A DNA stretch of 64,000 nt from contig JAAVTG010000695.1 of NCBI GenBank assembly GCA_011947345.1, positions 1 to 64,000 of the forward strand. The letters are read 5' to 3'. Shown here piece after piece: positions 31,674 to 43,087 of this stretch (position 1 is its first letter; every line of letters starts with the position of its first letter). The notes beneath the pieces are model-generated. The model was not told where the DNA came from, searched no databases, and saw nothing but the letters and a program-made list of their open reading frames with translations. Both the position numbers and the translations under genes were made by a program. The stretch is from Phytophthora quininea (taxonomy: Eukaryota; Oomycota; Peronosporomycetes; Peronosporales; Peronosporaceae).

Positions 31674-34600
31674 ATGGGCTCCGCTACTGAGACCCGCGCG
31701 GGCATCCGCGTGTGCGCGCGCTTCCGGCCACAGAACAAGCTGGAGCAGAAGCACGAGGCGGTGGAGTGTGTGCGGCTGGAAGACAACACCGCCGCACACA
31801 TCCACAGCGACGCGCGCGGCGTGTCGGATGACCACACTTTCACCTTCGACCAGGTCTTCGGCACGAAGGCCTCGCAGGTGAAGAATTACCGACCTGCTAA
31901 TGTTCTAAGGCAATGTCTTATGTAGCGCTGCGTATGTTGACAGGTGGATGTGTACGCGGCAACGGCCAAGCCGCTGGTGGAGTCGGCGCTACGTGGCTAC
32001 AACTGCACGTGCTTCGTGTACGGCCAGACGGGCTCGGGCAAGACGTTCTCCATGGAAGGAGTGCCTGGAGACGCCGACTTTGAAGGGATCATCCCCCGCG
32101 TCATGGCTGACATCTTTGGCGGCATCCAGAACATGCAGGCGGAGCTGGAATTCATCGTGCGCGTCTCGTACATTGAAATTTACATGGAGAAGATCCGAGA
32201 CCTGCTCAAGCCGTCGTCGACCAACTTGAGTGTGCGTGAAAACCGTGAACGCGGTGTGTGGGTTGCTGGAGCGACGGAGGTGTGCTGCGCGTCCGCAGAA
32301 GAAATGATGTCGGCGATGCGCTTGGGCGGCGCGAACCGCGTCATTTCATCGACCAGGATGAACAGTGAGTCGAGTCGGAGCCACTCTGTGTTTATCATTA
32401 CAATCGAGCAGCGAAACACGACGACAGGGTCGATGAAGAGCGGGAAGCTGTTCCTGGTGGACCTTGCTGGATCGGAGAAGGTTGGCAAGACTCACGCCAA
32501 AGGGCAGACACTGAAGGAAGCGCAACACATCAACAAGTCGCTGAGCGCACTTGGTAGTGTGATGAACGCGCTGACAAGTGGACATGCGAACGCACATATC
32601 CCTTATCGAGATTCCAAGTTAACGCGACTACTTCAAGATTCGTTGGGAGGAAACTCCGAGACAACTTTGCTGGTCTGCGCTAGTTCCAGCAGCTACAACA
32701 GTGAAGAGACGATATCAACGCTTCGGTTCGGGTCTCGCGCAAAGAACATCAAGAACAAGCCCAAGGTAAACGAAGAGCGCACGGTAGCCGAGTACAAGAT
32801 TCTTGTCGCGGAAAAGGACAAGCAGATTGCTACTCTAGAAGCGCTTCTTCGTGAGGCCCAAGACAAAGATGACAGCCAACCTGTCGAGACAGCCTCTGAG
32901 GAGCAGCTGAAAAAGCTTGCGGCTAAAGTAGAGGAGCTTGAAGACGACCAGGCATCGAAATTGGCCGAAATTTCGAGTCTCGAAGACCGCTGCATTGAGT
33001 TGGAAGCAGATAACAAGGAACTTCTAGAAAAGGAACGTGAAGTTGCCTCTATCGCTAGCAGGAACGAGGATGTCCTAAAGAAGTTGTCGTTCCTGGAAAG
33101 CGAGTTGGCAGCGAAGGCTTCGGAGTGTGCAGACCTGAAGCAGATGCTGGAGAGACGCCAGTCCAAACCAAAAGCTACTGAGACTCAACCCGCATCAGCA
33201 GTAAGCACGGTGGACAACCAAGCCTCTTTGGCATCGACAACTTTGGAAGATGGAGATTTGGGGCCTGCAACAACATGCAAAGAGGTTTTGTCTTCGGAAC
33301 CTTCGGGACGGTCACGTGCCGATAGCTCAATTCTTGAGAATGAGCTACTTCACCAGCAACTCGTGGCAAAGTCTCATGAGCTGGAAATTTGCACTCGACG
33401 CGTTGACGAGCTGACCAAAGAATTGACGAACTGTCGTATTGATTACGATGCTCAAGTCATAGAGCTTCAAGACAAACTTCGCGAATTCAACTTCCACGTC
33501 CGCGGATACATGGATGCCTCGGAGCACGGTGACAGGGACTCACTTCTCGCTAAATCGAAAATGCTGCGCTCTGTCCGTGGTGGTTCCCAAGGCCAAATCA
33601 CTGCGCCGAAATCAATTCCGACACAAGATAGTGCTGCACCCCGTCGGAGGAAACTGCGTGGAAGTTAGACGAAGAGGTGTTCCCAGTTGCTCCGATCGAC
33701 ATGGAGTCCGAGGTCGTCAAGCGTCTTATGTGCAACATGCCCGAAAGGGGCCGAGCGAAAATCTCCAAGTGGCTCGGGTTTGTATTGGAAGGCCGCGACA
33801 TTCGGTCAAACTTCCACCCCGAGATCTCGATCGAAGGCATCAACGAGGAACTCAATCGCGATATGCGGCGCCTCATTGTGCCTCTACTCAAGAGCCGTCA
33901 GGATCTGCAAGTGCAGTCTTATGTGCGAACGAGATACGTCCGCGTCTCCGACCTGAAAATCACGCTGGACCATAAGCACAAGAACGAAGTGCATCTTGAA
34001 GCTACAGGTGGAGATACAGCAAGTGACGATGGCATCGAAAGTGCCACAGCAGACAGCAGATCAACCTTGCTGTGGGCTAAGGACCATCTCTTCTACGGCC
34101 CCAAGAGTGACGCGTCCAGTCCCTCAGTTCTGCATGCTAGACGAGCACTGGTTGCGTCGAAAGACCGCTTTACGTCGGAGCCAATTGACCTTAGCGCCAG
34201 CGTGACCGAGTCCAAAGCCATGTTGGAAGCGGCCTCAAGGGCCAAGAAGGCTCCAATGCGTAAGCCATCGCTGCCTTTCGACCCAGCGAGCTCTCCGTCG
34301 GGGCCACGATCGGGTGGTGTGCTAGGCCGACTGCGGTCTAAGACAAACGTGGGGACGATGTTTGGTGACGTCAAGACTCGACTCAGCGTTCGCTACCACA
34401 AGAACCACGTACACGAGAACGCTTTGTGCGATGGCTGCGGGATGAGTCCCATCGTAGGTGGCAAGTGGAAATGCAACACGTGCGAGAACTACGAGCTGTG
34501 CGATGGCTGCTACTCTGCAGGGGTGCACGGCTTTGAGATCAGCAACGAAATGTGTCGCCGGATCGAGCAGCTTGCCGTGCAGAAGCACCGCCTGCTGGGC

Positions 34601-35272
34601 GAATACCCCGAGCTCTTTGAGCTGTTCCGCCGCCACATCTGCAACGACAACGTCATTCATTTCCGCCGCATCGTGGAGTGGCTTTGCGCCATCGTTTCCG
34701 GAGCGCGATCGAGTTCCATCTACCACAAGATGATTGTCAAGAGTGGCCTGCACCCTGACATCCGAGCTCGACTGGTGGCGCAGCTCGGCGCTCTGGCAAG
34801 CGAGCGCACCGATATCTCGCTGAAGACCGAGTGGTTTGCAGAGAAGACGCCAGGAGAGGAAACCGAGGACGAGTCGGACGACACGGAAGGATCCGTCGAG
34901 GAGACTCCGACGCCTGTGGAGCTGGATGGAGACAAGCTGTCGCCAACGACGAAAGTTGCGACTCCGCCCGAGGTTCGACTGGAGACGCTGCGCATGTATC
35001 TGACGAATGCATCAACGCCGTCCAAGAGCAAGCGGTCGACGCCTCCAGCTTCGCTGTCGGATCTGCTGGACCCATCGGCTCAAGTGCCTCAAGCACCTGC
35101 GAGCAGTCCTACGACGTCGGGAAGTGCGATGACGCCGACCTTGAGAAGGACCGTGAGCGCAGACGACGACGAACGTGTGGCACAGCTCCCGGACATGCAG
35201 CGCCAGCTATCGCTCGACCTGCCGACGCACGGGCGGATGCGCGTCAAGTCGATCACCCAACTGAATCTGTGA
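31674..35272 (+). CDS. Kinesin-1-like motor with C-terminal ZZ zinc finger
   Basis: Plus-end-directed microtubule motor. Exon 1 31674-31877, 66-bp intron, exon 2 from 31944. The motor domain occupies about residues 8-345: P-loop GQTGSGKT near residue 95, switch I NSESSRSHS, switch II LVDLAGSEKVGKT, HIPYRDSKLTRLLQDSLGG, and neck SRAKNIKNKPKVNEE typical of the kinesin-1 branch. Coiled coil follows (about 350-600). The motor frame stops at 33668, but dropping one base in the C4 run at 33639-33642 continues the protein as SEETAWKLDEEVFPVAPIDM to the stop at 35272. This tail holds a ZZ-type zinc finger (LCDGCGMSPIVGGKWKCNTC, then ELCDGCY, 34425-34520) and acidic, Ser/Thr-rich sequence. If these were two genes, only about 30 bp would separate them. 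Confidence 0.82.
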
Positions 35273-35705
35273 GGTCCTGTGACGAGGCAGGTGAGCAAGC
35301 GAGGTGGTCGATGGTTGTGGTGCAGAATACATGTGACGTGGCAGTACGTGGACCGCCAAGATTGGCAATGCCAAGTGCAAATGCAACCTCCTTGTGCTTG
35401 TTCTTCTTGGCCAAGAGCTTCTCCTGCCTTGCTGTGTGAGATCTGAGCCAAATCAAATCTCCCGATGGTGTTCAGTGCAAGCGAAATGCGCCGTCAACTT
35501 CAGAAACGCCCAAACAGCCTTGGAGCTTCGAGCGGCTTCGTTTGACATCGGCAATGACCACTAACCTTCATCGAGTTCATGCAGTCGTGATAGTAGAAAA
35601 AACAGTGATACATTTTACTTGGGATGCGGGTCTCCCTCCATCCCCACCAACAGCGTCGTCCTTCCCAAAAGAGGGCGATGGATCTCCCCAACATTGCAGT
35701 CAGCC
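35273..35705. other. Convergent 3' intergenic region
   Basis: Between convergent stop codons of the kinesin and the small mitochondrial protein. No gene seen. Confidence 0.5.
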
Positions 35706-36100
35706 CTACGGACTGACCTTACTGCACTCGGCCACGAACTCGCGCTGCGGCGTGGACAGGCCCCAGACGGGCGCCCCCGGATGAGCAGGCGGCGGATGAG
35801 CGAGTCCTGCTCGCTGGCAAGCTGCGCTAGCGCCTTCTTGTGCTCCTCGGCGGCCAGCGAGGCCTTCTGCGCCTCCCACTGCTGCATCAGCTGCTGCAGC
35901 TTGGTCAGGTCCTGCGGCTCGGCGCGCGAGCCCGGGTGGAACTTGGAGCTGGCCTCGGACCGCGTCTTGGCCGAGCCGTAGAAGCCACCCTGGCCCTCGG
36001 ACGGCTGGCCGCCAGAGTACGTCGTGAGCGCCGCGGCGCCGCGCGTGCGGCCCACGGCGGCGGTGCGCGAGCAGGTCTTGAGCATGGCGGACTGCAGCAT
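35706..36100 (-). CDS. Small mitochondrial-type protein, family unknown
   Basis: About 130 residues. The N-terminus (MLQSAMLKTCSRTAAVGRTR) is rich in Arg, Ser, Thr and Ala without acidic residues, as in a mitochondrial presequence. A Gly-rich GGFYGSAKTR follows, then a helical, coiled-coil-like KLQQLMQQWEAQKASLAAEE. One base seems missing in the C5 run at 35774-35778. Allowing for it, the protein ends APVWGLSTPQREFVAECSKV and stops at 35706. The Gly-rich start followed by a charged helix is loosely like the ATPase inhibitor IF1, but the match is too weak to name. Divergent from the prolyl 4-hydroxylase gene. Confidence 0.6.
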
Positions 36101-36474
36101 TGGCGTCTTGGTGGTGGCGGCGGTGTCTGCTCGAGGTCGAAAGCCGAAGTGGCAAGCGGATCGGTGGCGGTTGCCGAGCTTCTTTCCACGTCGACACCAG
36201 ATTCAGAGTGATGGGCGCACAGCTTTTTGTGCATGCGATTAGTAAATATCCTAAAGGTTTAGAGCTGGAATTACAAGGCCTTTTGCGATACAATGCCTGT
36301 TTAAAACTATAAGCTACATAAGAGTTAGACAAACGATTTGCGCAAGTTGGCGCGAAATCAACCAATCGACGCGCGGTGACGCGCCGCGCTTGTCTCATTC
36401 ATTTGCGATTTGACGCACTTGAAGTTTGTATGCGCGGCCGCTGACGTACACATTGCGCACGGATCGGCACGCTC
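36101..36474. promoter_or_regulatory. Divergent promoter interval
   Basis: The 374 bp between two divergent start codons must contain both promoters. It ends in a GC-rich stretch before the hydroxylase start. No specific element could be identified. Confidence 0.4.
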
Positions 36475-38540
36475 ATGGCCGCCAGCGTCGCGCTCTTCGC
36501 CGCGCTTGTGGCGCTGCTGGCGGCGCTGTGGGCCCACCAGAACGCTCTTCCTGGCGTCGGGCATGTCCCCGAAGAAGCGCCGAACTCGAATGCCTCGCTG
36601 GCGGACAAATACGCCAGCGAGCAGGTGCGTCTTGTTACGCATCCACTACTGCTCGCTGCCGAGCACAATTGCCCAAGCTTCCAGTCGATGAACGAAGGCT
36701 TGAACCACGTGGAGCTGGTGTTGGGCCAACAGAAGAAGCTTCAAGCCAAAGACCAAGTGTTCCTCATGCTCAACGGACAGAACGAAGGCCTCCTCTTCTC
36801 CTGGATGTATCAGCCCGACCAAGCCTGTCTGTTGGAGCTCGCACAAGCTGCAGCACTACAACTTGGAGCAGATGCAGCACTCGTGGCTAATGGACTGAGA
36901 CTTTTCTCCGCCGACGGCTTGCCGGTAACAACCGCAGACGAGCTGCACTCGCTGCGCATTGCGCACGTGCTGCTACACTCGCAGCTCTGGGTGTGGCCTG
37001 GAGTCAAGGTTGGATACGTCCGCGAGATCGACAGCTGCACCGTGACGACGCAGTCGTTGCATCCAAAGGTGTTCACTGTGGAGGGATTTTTCACACAACA
37101 AGAGGCTGATGCCATCATCGCCGAGGAGTCAATCACCTCACGCGGTCGCCTGTAGACAGCCCCGACGCTGAAGATGGCTACCATGCTGACCGCACCAGCT
37201 TTACGGCGTTTCTGGACGATAGTCATTTCACACGAGAGTTCCAAGTGCGGTCGGCGCGGCTCGCTCGCTTGCCTGCGCCAGGTTTCACTGAGCGGATGCA
37301 ACTCGTACGATACGAAACCGGGCAGTTCTATCGCAAGCACGAAGATTATTTCGACTCGAAAGAGTTCTTGCCGAGCAAGCAGTTGGCTGCAAGTGAGTTT
37401 GCAGCTTGGACAGAGTGGGCATCTGCCAAGATTCAGGAACTCCGTCGCCAGGATGGTGACAGTGTTCTTCCGGTTGACTTTCTATCGGGTGGGGCCATGT
37501 TTCCCGATGCGCAGAGCAAAACGACTTTCCAGCACGCATTGCTGACGGCCTTCATGGAAGATGCCAAAGTGACTGATTTTTCTGGGAGCATGCGGATCAG
37601 GACTGGGGAGAATGGATCGCAGAGAACTTGGCACGTAAAGCCTTTGATATCATCACCCCGCTCCTGGAAAGTAAAGAGTATATGCTGCCGTTCATCGTCG
37701 CGTCATGGGAGAAGCGTGCGGCGCTTCCACAACTTGTGTACACATTTCCAAAGCGTGAAGTCAGTGGGGTTTCGCATTACTTTCAATGGATTCGGTGGGC
37801 GAAGGAGCGTGTGCAGACGCTGAGCGATTGGCAGCCAGGGTCAGTTCCGAAGCGAGTTTTGCCTCAAGGAGATGACTACCCGACGTTCTACATGAGTTTC
37901 CAAAATCGCTTGGTTAGCTTCCTCATTGACGACTATAGTGAAGACTTCCTGATTGAGGTACTCGGCAAGGACTGGTATCACTGGATGGTTGAGAACAAAC
38001 GTAGCAGCGACGTACTGCTGGAATTGCTTCGGAATACACCGCGAGTGTTCGACTTGGTTGTGGAAGGCTGGACCAAGCGTGCAGGCAAGCAGTTTGCGTA
38101 CAAGAAACCCGAGCATCTACACCACTTCGAGCCAAATCGCTTTGCAACTCTGTTTCTCTACCTGAACGATTGTCCAGAAGGTGGTGAGACGGTGTTTCCA
38201 TACTCAAAGGAGCGGTTGGTGACCGACATTAAGCGGGAAGGCATGGACGAGTGTTCGGAGGGTCTTGCTGTGCCTCCCGTTAAGCTCACTGCATCGCTCT
38301 TCTACTCGCAAACACCGATGAACGACCTCGACCCGTCCAGTCTTCATGGCGGATGTCCTCCAGCCAAAGGCATCAAATGTACGTTTGAAAGTCTTCTACT
38401 TCTGCCGTGAAATATGTGTGAATTGACAATCTCTGCTCATTCCAGACGGAGCCAACTCGTTCATGTGGAATACCGACGCCGACGAAGGCTCGAATGCGAG
38501 GGGAATGAGCGATGACAACAAGCCAATCTCACGAACGTAA
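36475..38540 (+). CDS. Prolyl 4-hydroxylase-like 2OG-Fe(II) oxygenase with large insertion
   Basis: Hydroxylates prolyl residues using 2-oxoglutarate, Fe(II) and ascorbate, probably in the secretory pathway. The N-terminus (AASVALFAALVALLAALW) is a signal or signal-anchor segment. The oxygenase core begins near VFTVEGFFTQQEADAII. The iron-binding HxD is in YETGQFYRKHEDYFD, and the distal half is LFLYLNDCPEGGETVFP and SLHGGCPPAKGIKYGANSFM with the second iron histidine and the 2OG-binding lysine. About 250 residues unrelated to the fold are inserted between HEDYF and the distal half, where family members have a short loop. A 67-bp intron (38379-38445) splits the codon before GANSFMW. Bases are missing near 37154 and in T5 at 37577-37581. 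Confidence 0.85.
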
Positions 38541-38630
38541 CTTTTGACTCGACTATGTTCCTCCTATAAAAAGCGATCAGAAGCGGACGTTGAAAGCTCC
38601 TCCTCCTCGTTGCATTGGGTAGACAACAGC

Positions 38631-39855
38631 ATGGGGCACACGGCGAGCGTGAATCGAGCACGACGGATTACAACAGGAGCGCTCTATGGGGAGCCGGCCG
38701 GTGCGACTGCGGCGCCTCGAGGCAGCTACACACCCGCTCAAATGCAGGCGCTGTATTTGAGTCGCGGTCGACCAGACATGGCGTTCTTGTCGAACCAAGG
38801 CCAGATGCCTGTGGGCGTCCCGGAGATACAGCAGACGTGCACGGTGAAGAACCACGTGAACCTGAAGAAGGCCAGTCTCAAACTGCAGCAGTCGACCTTG
38901 CAGCCGGGACAATACGCGCTGTCGTTCCAGTTCGACGCCACCAAACCCTGTCGGATCAGCGTGTTCTTGGTGACTAATGAGACCGTGGACCCGGACACTG
39001 GCAGCTCCAGCTATTCTTTGGTTCACGAGGACAAAGGTCCTGTGCTGGTGCAAGAGTTCGCTTCGGGGTTGGGGCAGAGCTTCAGTCTGACTGAAGAAGT
39101 CAAGGACGAGGAAGTCTCGAGCGACCAACCAAAGCCACTGCCGCTGTTGGACTTTTCGCTGTATGATGAGGAAATGTTCGTGCACCAGCCCGGCACGACG
39201 CAATTCCCACTGATTATTATGTTGGAAGTTTCTTCTGAAAGTACGTGTTCATTGATATGGCCGAGGTGAAATTGTTGCTCTAATTGAGATGGCGTGCTGT
39301 TATGACGGCAGGAAAACACCCGCAATCCCAGTCGACATTTTGCACATTTGTCAGGAAAGGTGACGCCTGGGACATCAAGATGCTGAAACAAAAATCCTGG
39401 TACGTTTGAATTGGGTGACTAAGTAAATTGCTTCAAATCGAACTAAGATGTGTTGATGCATTTCGTAGGTGGACGGACTGACATACGAGCTCCAGGAGAT
39501 TTACGGCATCGACGGTTCTGTAGCTGCAGCGCCTAAGGCTGGGGATCGCGCTACTGCTGCTGCCACTGCTGCTGCTGGAGATGGTCAGACAGATGCCACA
39601 GCCGCCACAGACGAGGTAGAGATTCCCGAAGGTGCCGAGTGCATCATTTGTTTGAGTGAGCCTCGCAACACGACGATTTTGCCCTGCCGACACATGTGCC
39701 TCTGCAGCGAGTGTGCTGAAGCACTGCGCAAGAGTTCCAGTACCTGCCCCATTTGCAGGACACGCGTAGAAGCTCTACTGCAGATCCGAGTCGAAGCGAA
39801 GGAGACCGAGACTACGGAATTTGAAGATGACGCCAAGACAGACGATGGGAAGTAA
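38631..39855 (+). CDS. Mahogunin/LOG2-like RING E3 ubiquitin ligase
   Basis: Transfers ubiquitin from E2 to target proteins, with membrane attachment. MGHTAS at the start fits N-myristoylation of Gly2. The middle (KNHVNLKKASLKL to FPLIIMLEV) and KQKSWVDGLTYELQEIYGI are the domain next to RING conserved in MGRN1 and plant LOG2 proteins. The C3HC4 RING is at 39637-39770: CIICLSEPRNTTILPCRHMC, then CSECAEALR, then CPICR. Introns 39241-39311 and about 39400-39468; the second donor needs one more G (GG in place of GGG) to keep phase. The ATG at 38631 is chosen over upstream in-frame codons because of the myristoylation signal. Confidence 0.88.
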
Positions 39856-40393
39856 ATAGCTCAGCACAGAATCAAATGCAACAGGCCCTATCGGGACGAG
39901 TTCTCCATGACAGGACGGAAAAGAAAGATTTTCGCTTATAAAGCAAATCGAATTGGTTTAACATGGTTGCCTCCTCCCTATTGTCGTTCACGGTGCACGA
40001 CGAGACCGCAAGCAGAAGTTACCCCTCGGCTTCATTCCTTGCCATCCCTTCATGCACCGATTAGACTCTCTATCTTTTGCAAATCCTGTCGCCGACATCG
40101 TCGCTGCGGTAGGTCCAGCATCTTGTTTTTCTTGGTGTTCTCTGGCAGATTGATTCTCTTGTACAAATGGTGCTGTCGCCGACGATGCGTGCCTAACGGT
40201 GAAAACACTCGACTGAGGGCGCTCTGTCCGCTTGTCCGCTAATTTTGCGCCTTCATTGTCGATTATTACACCAAACACATGCAGATTATACGTTACTGTC
40301 GCACCGCATCCTCTCAGCTGTCTGCCCTGCGCCCGTGCTCCGTCTCGTAGACAAGATCTAACTGTAGCCGTGTCCTTGAAGTTGTACGACCAG
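39856..40393. other. Convergent 3' intergenic region
   Basis: 538 bp between the RING ligase and NEK kinase stop codons. Open frames here show no domain. No gene or RNA recognised. Confidence 0.5.
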
Positions 40394-42253
40394 CTAGTTA
40401 TTCTTTCTCCACATGCCCTTCATCTGCAAAGCAACAAATTGAAGGTTAGTACGTAGAACTGGGTGGAAACTTACCTCCGACCCCACCTTTTTATAGAGAA
40501 GTGACTTACCAAGTTGGCGACCTGTTCTGTGCCGTCACGGAGTCTGTTTGACGTCGACGGAGTCGAGCTGACATCGCCCGTTGGACCATAGTAAGGGCTG
40601 CCCTGGCCTTTGGCCGGATATCCGGTACTCCCGTTCGGAAACCCACGAGTTGATCTAGAGGAGCCGGCTTCTTCCTGCGCTGCAGCTTTCAGGTCTCCTG
40701 ATGAGTTTGACTGGAAATCTGATGGTGTCTGCGTACGGCCACTCCGGTTAGGGGGCTTCCGCCATTGTTGTCCCGCCGTTTAGGGCTTCCAGATCCACCG
40801 TGACTGTAGTTATTGTCTGCACTGGAATTAGAGTCATCCGAAGTTGTGGGTGAACCCACCTTGGCGGCATTGTACGAAAGCTTGCGAGTCATCATTTCCA
40901 CCATCTGCTCTCGCTTCTTTAGCTCACTTTCCCTGCGCATGTAGTCAACCTCGAGTTCTGTTTGAATGAATAAACACAGAACAGAAATGTTAGGGCATAA
41001 TACCACAACAGAATTGCAGCTTTGACTCACCTTTCAGCTTCTTCTCGCGTGCCATCAGAGCCGCCTCCTGGCGTCGAAGATCCTCTTCAATACCCAGCAG
41101 CTCCTTCATCTTCTGGTTATAAGAAGTCTGCAGGTTCTGGTCCCCCTGATGTTGCCGGCTGCGGGTTGTGCGCGGCCGCGTACGCGCGTAATCTCTGTTG
41201 CAGCTGCGGAACACGCTCCAAGTCCTCGATTCTCGGTCGTCGAGATCTTTGCCTGTGCAGCATCCACCGAATCACCTGGAAAAGTCCCTCCGAGTACTGC
41301 GACGGGATCCGCTGAAACTTGCCAGCGTTAATTTTCTTGGCCAGAGCGAGCTGGTTGGTGGCATCGAAAGGAGGACCCAGCGTGGCCATCTCGTACAGCA
41401 GACAGCCCAGTGCCCAAATGTCCGACCGGTCGTCGTAAGTCATTTCGTTCACCATCTCAGGACTCATGTAGTACGGCGTTCCGACGTTGGTCTGTGCGAA
41501 GCGAGATTCACTGCTAAGCTCCTTGGCGAGACCGAAGTCGCCAAGCTTGGCGTTGTTGTTGGAGTCTAGGAAAATGTTGCCAGGCTTGATGTCTCGGTGG
41601 AGAATGGGGCGAATGGCGTTGCCTTCGCGGTGTCGGTGGCATTCCTTCAGTGCCAGGAAGATGTGCGTGAAAATGTGCCAGATGAAGCCCTCTTCGATGT
41701 AGGACCTGCCGACAAAATTCACCACCGTAATAAATCAGTTCAGTTAGTTATTTCCCATTAACCCCAAAGAGGGTTGAATGGTCCGCACCCTTCACGTTTC
41801 TTCCTCTTGATGAACTGCCCGAGGTCTCCGCCCTCGCAGTACTCCATGACAATGTAAATCTTGGTGGCCTGCTTGTCGATGACGCGGTCCAGGTACCGCA
41901 CGATGTGTGGGTGGCGCAGCTCGCGCAGAATGTTCACCTGCCTCATACAAACGTCAGTACGTTTGCCCCCCTCGGTGCTTGTCTCAGTGTCTTTTTGACG
42001 CACCTCGCTGACAATCAATTGCTTCTCCTTCTCGCTCATGGCGCCGTAGTTGACCTCCTTCCACACGAGCATCTGCAGAGAGAGCCACACCAAAGTCGTC
42101 AGGTCCTTCTATTCGTTACCGGGAGGGGTATCTACAGTCCCTTAACTACTGTACAGCTAGTCGTCGCACCTTGCGGTCAGACTTGCGCACGATCTGCGTG
42201 ACGACGCCGAAGGAGCCCTTGCCGATGATGCGGACCTGCTCGTACGCGTCCAT
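40394..42253 (-). CDS. NEK (NIMA-related) serine/threonine kinase
   Basis: Cell-cycle/centrosome-type protein kinase. Six exons: 42253-42170, 42072-42004, 41937-41789, 41705-41030, 40957-40510, 40423-40394; introns 66-97 bp. Glycine loop IIGKGSFGVV, ATP lysine probably in the second exon (MLVWKEVNY), MEYCEGGDLGQFI hinge, HRDIKPGNIFLD catalytic loop, DFGLAKEL, activation segment TNVGTPYYMSPE, and DIWALGCLLYEMATL. This is the NEK2-like pattern. A coiled coil (EEDLRRQEAALMAREKKLK) and a Ser/Gly-rich tail follow. Frame is lost near 41155 and in the G5 run at 40751-40755. Beyond it the other frame continues as a low-complexity tail to exon 6. Confidence 0.9.
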
Positions 42254-43087
42254 GGTGGCTAGAAGAGTCTCGCCGTTCCGGGGAGGGCGCAGTGCGGGGG
42301 TCTACGTAGTTCGTCTTCCGGGCGCAGGAAGAGGAGGGAGGGGGCCGGAGGACACAAGGGGCGAGCGAGTCGACGTGTGGGACTTCCGCTCGCGCGTTGT
42401 TTTCTTCGGTTGTGGAGCCGTCTTTTCCTGGGCTTTTATCGCGGTCGTCCTGCTCTCCCCTCTCCACTCTCCCGAGCCACAACTCGCGCGCCCCTAGCCC
42501 TCGTTGTGTTACTTAAGAAAAAGGAGACACAAATCTATATCCTTTTCGTCGGACGCTCGCCATGCTCAAAAATTCCTGCCAACCATCTACTACTAATATC
42601 CGTCGTGAATGGCGACTACATTGCGCGTACATGTAGAGTACCAGACACACCAGTCGTGCTTGAATGTACGTGTATCGCGCTGGCGACGAATAAGTTTGTT
42701 ATCAAAGCGTTACCTCGAAAAAGTGGGCGATTTTGTCCGGATTATGCTGGTTTTGCGGACAGCCACTTCACTGAATGGACGTATACCGAGAAGTAGCTGC
42801 AACGATCGGTAGAGGCAAGGAAGCCAGCCCAAGCAGCGAAGACGACGAGCCGTTCTACCCGCGCCGCGCGACTTGCAGCGCCACCTGCCAAACACGGAGA
42901 GCAACACGCCCGCCCCTCGTCCTCGCGTGCAGATAACAAACGATGCTGCCCCTCCATCACCGGCTCACAGCGCCGCTGAATTGCCGCCAATAGAGTCGGA
43001 GGGCACGCCACCGGGTTGAAGAATGGCTACACAACAATATGCTGCAATAGGTCATACGTTGTAATCGACACGCACTCGCGCTCCCAT
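42254..43087. other. Intergenic region upstream of the NEK kinase
   Basis: Contains the NEK promoter and the 3' flank of the MFSD1-like gene. The frame at 42377-42796 has no domain and no coding-like composition. Nothing else is seen. Confidence 0.5.

Noticed and set aside
33668..33701. Programmed frameshift or stop read-through in the kinesin gene
   Set aside because: A simple base loss in a C4 run explains it, and equivalent losses occur throughout the window.
35706..36100. ATPase inhibitor IF1
   Set aside because: A Gly-rich start and charged helix are suggestive, but the characteristic inhibitory segment could not be matched and the C-terminus differs.
42377..42796. 139-codon plus-strand gene
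   Set aside because: No domain, poor composition, and it overlaps the NEK promoter.
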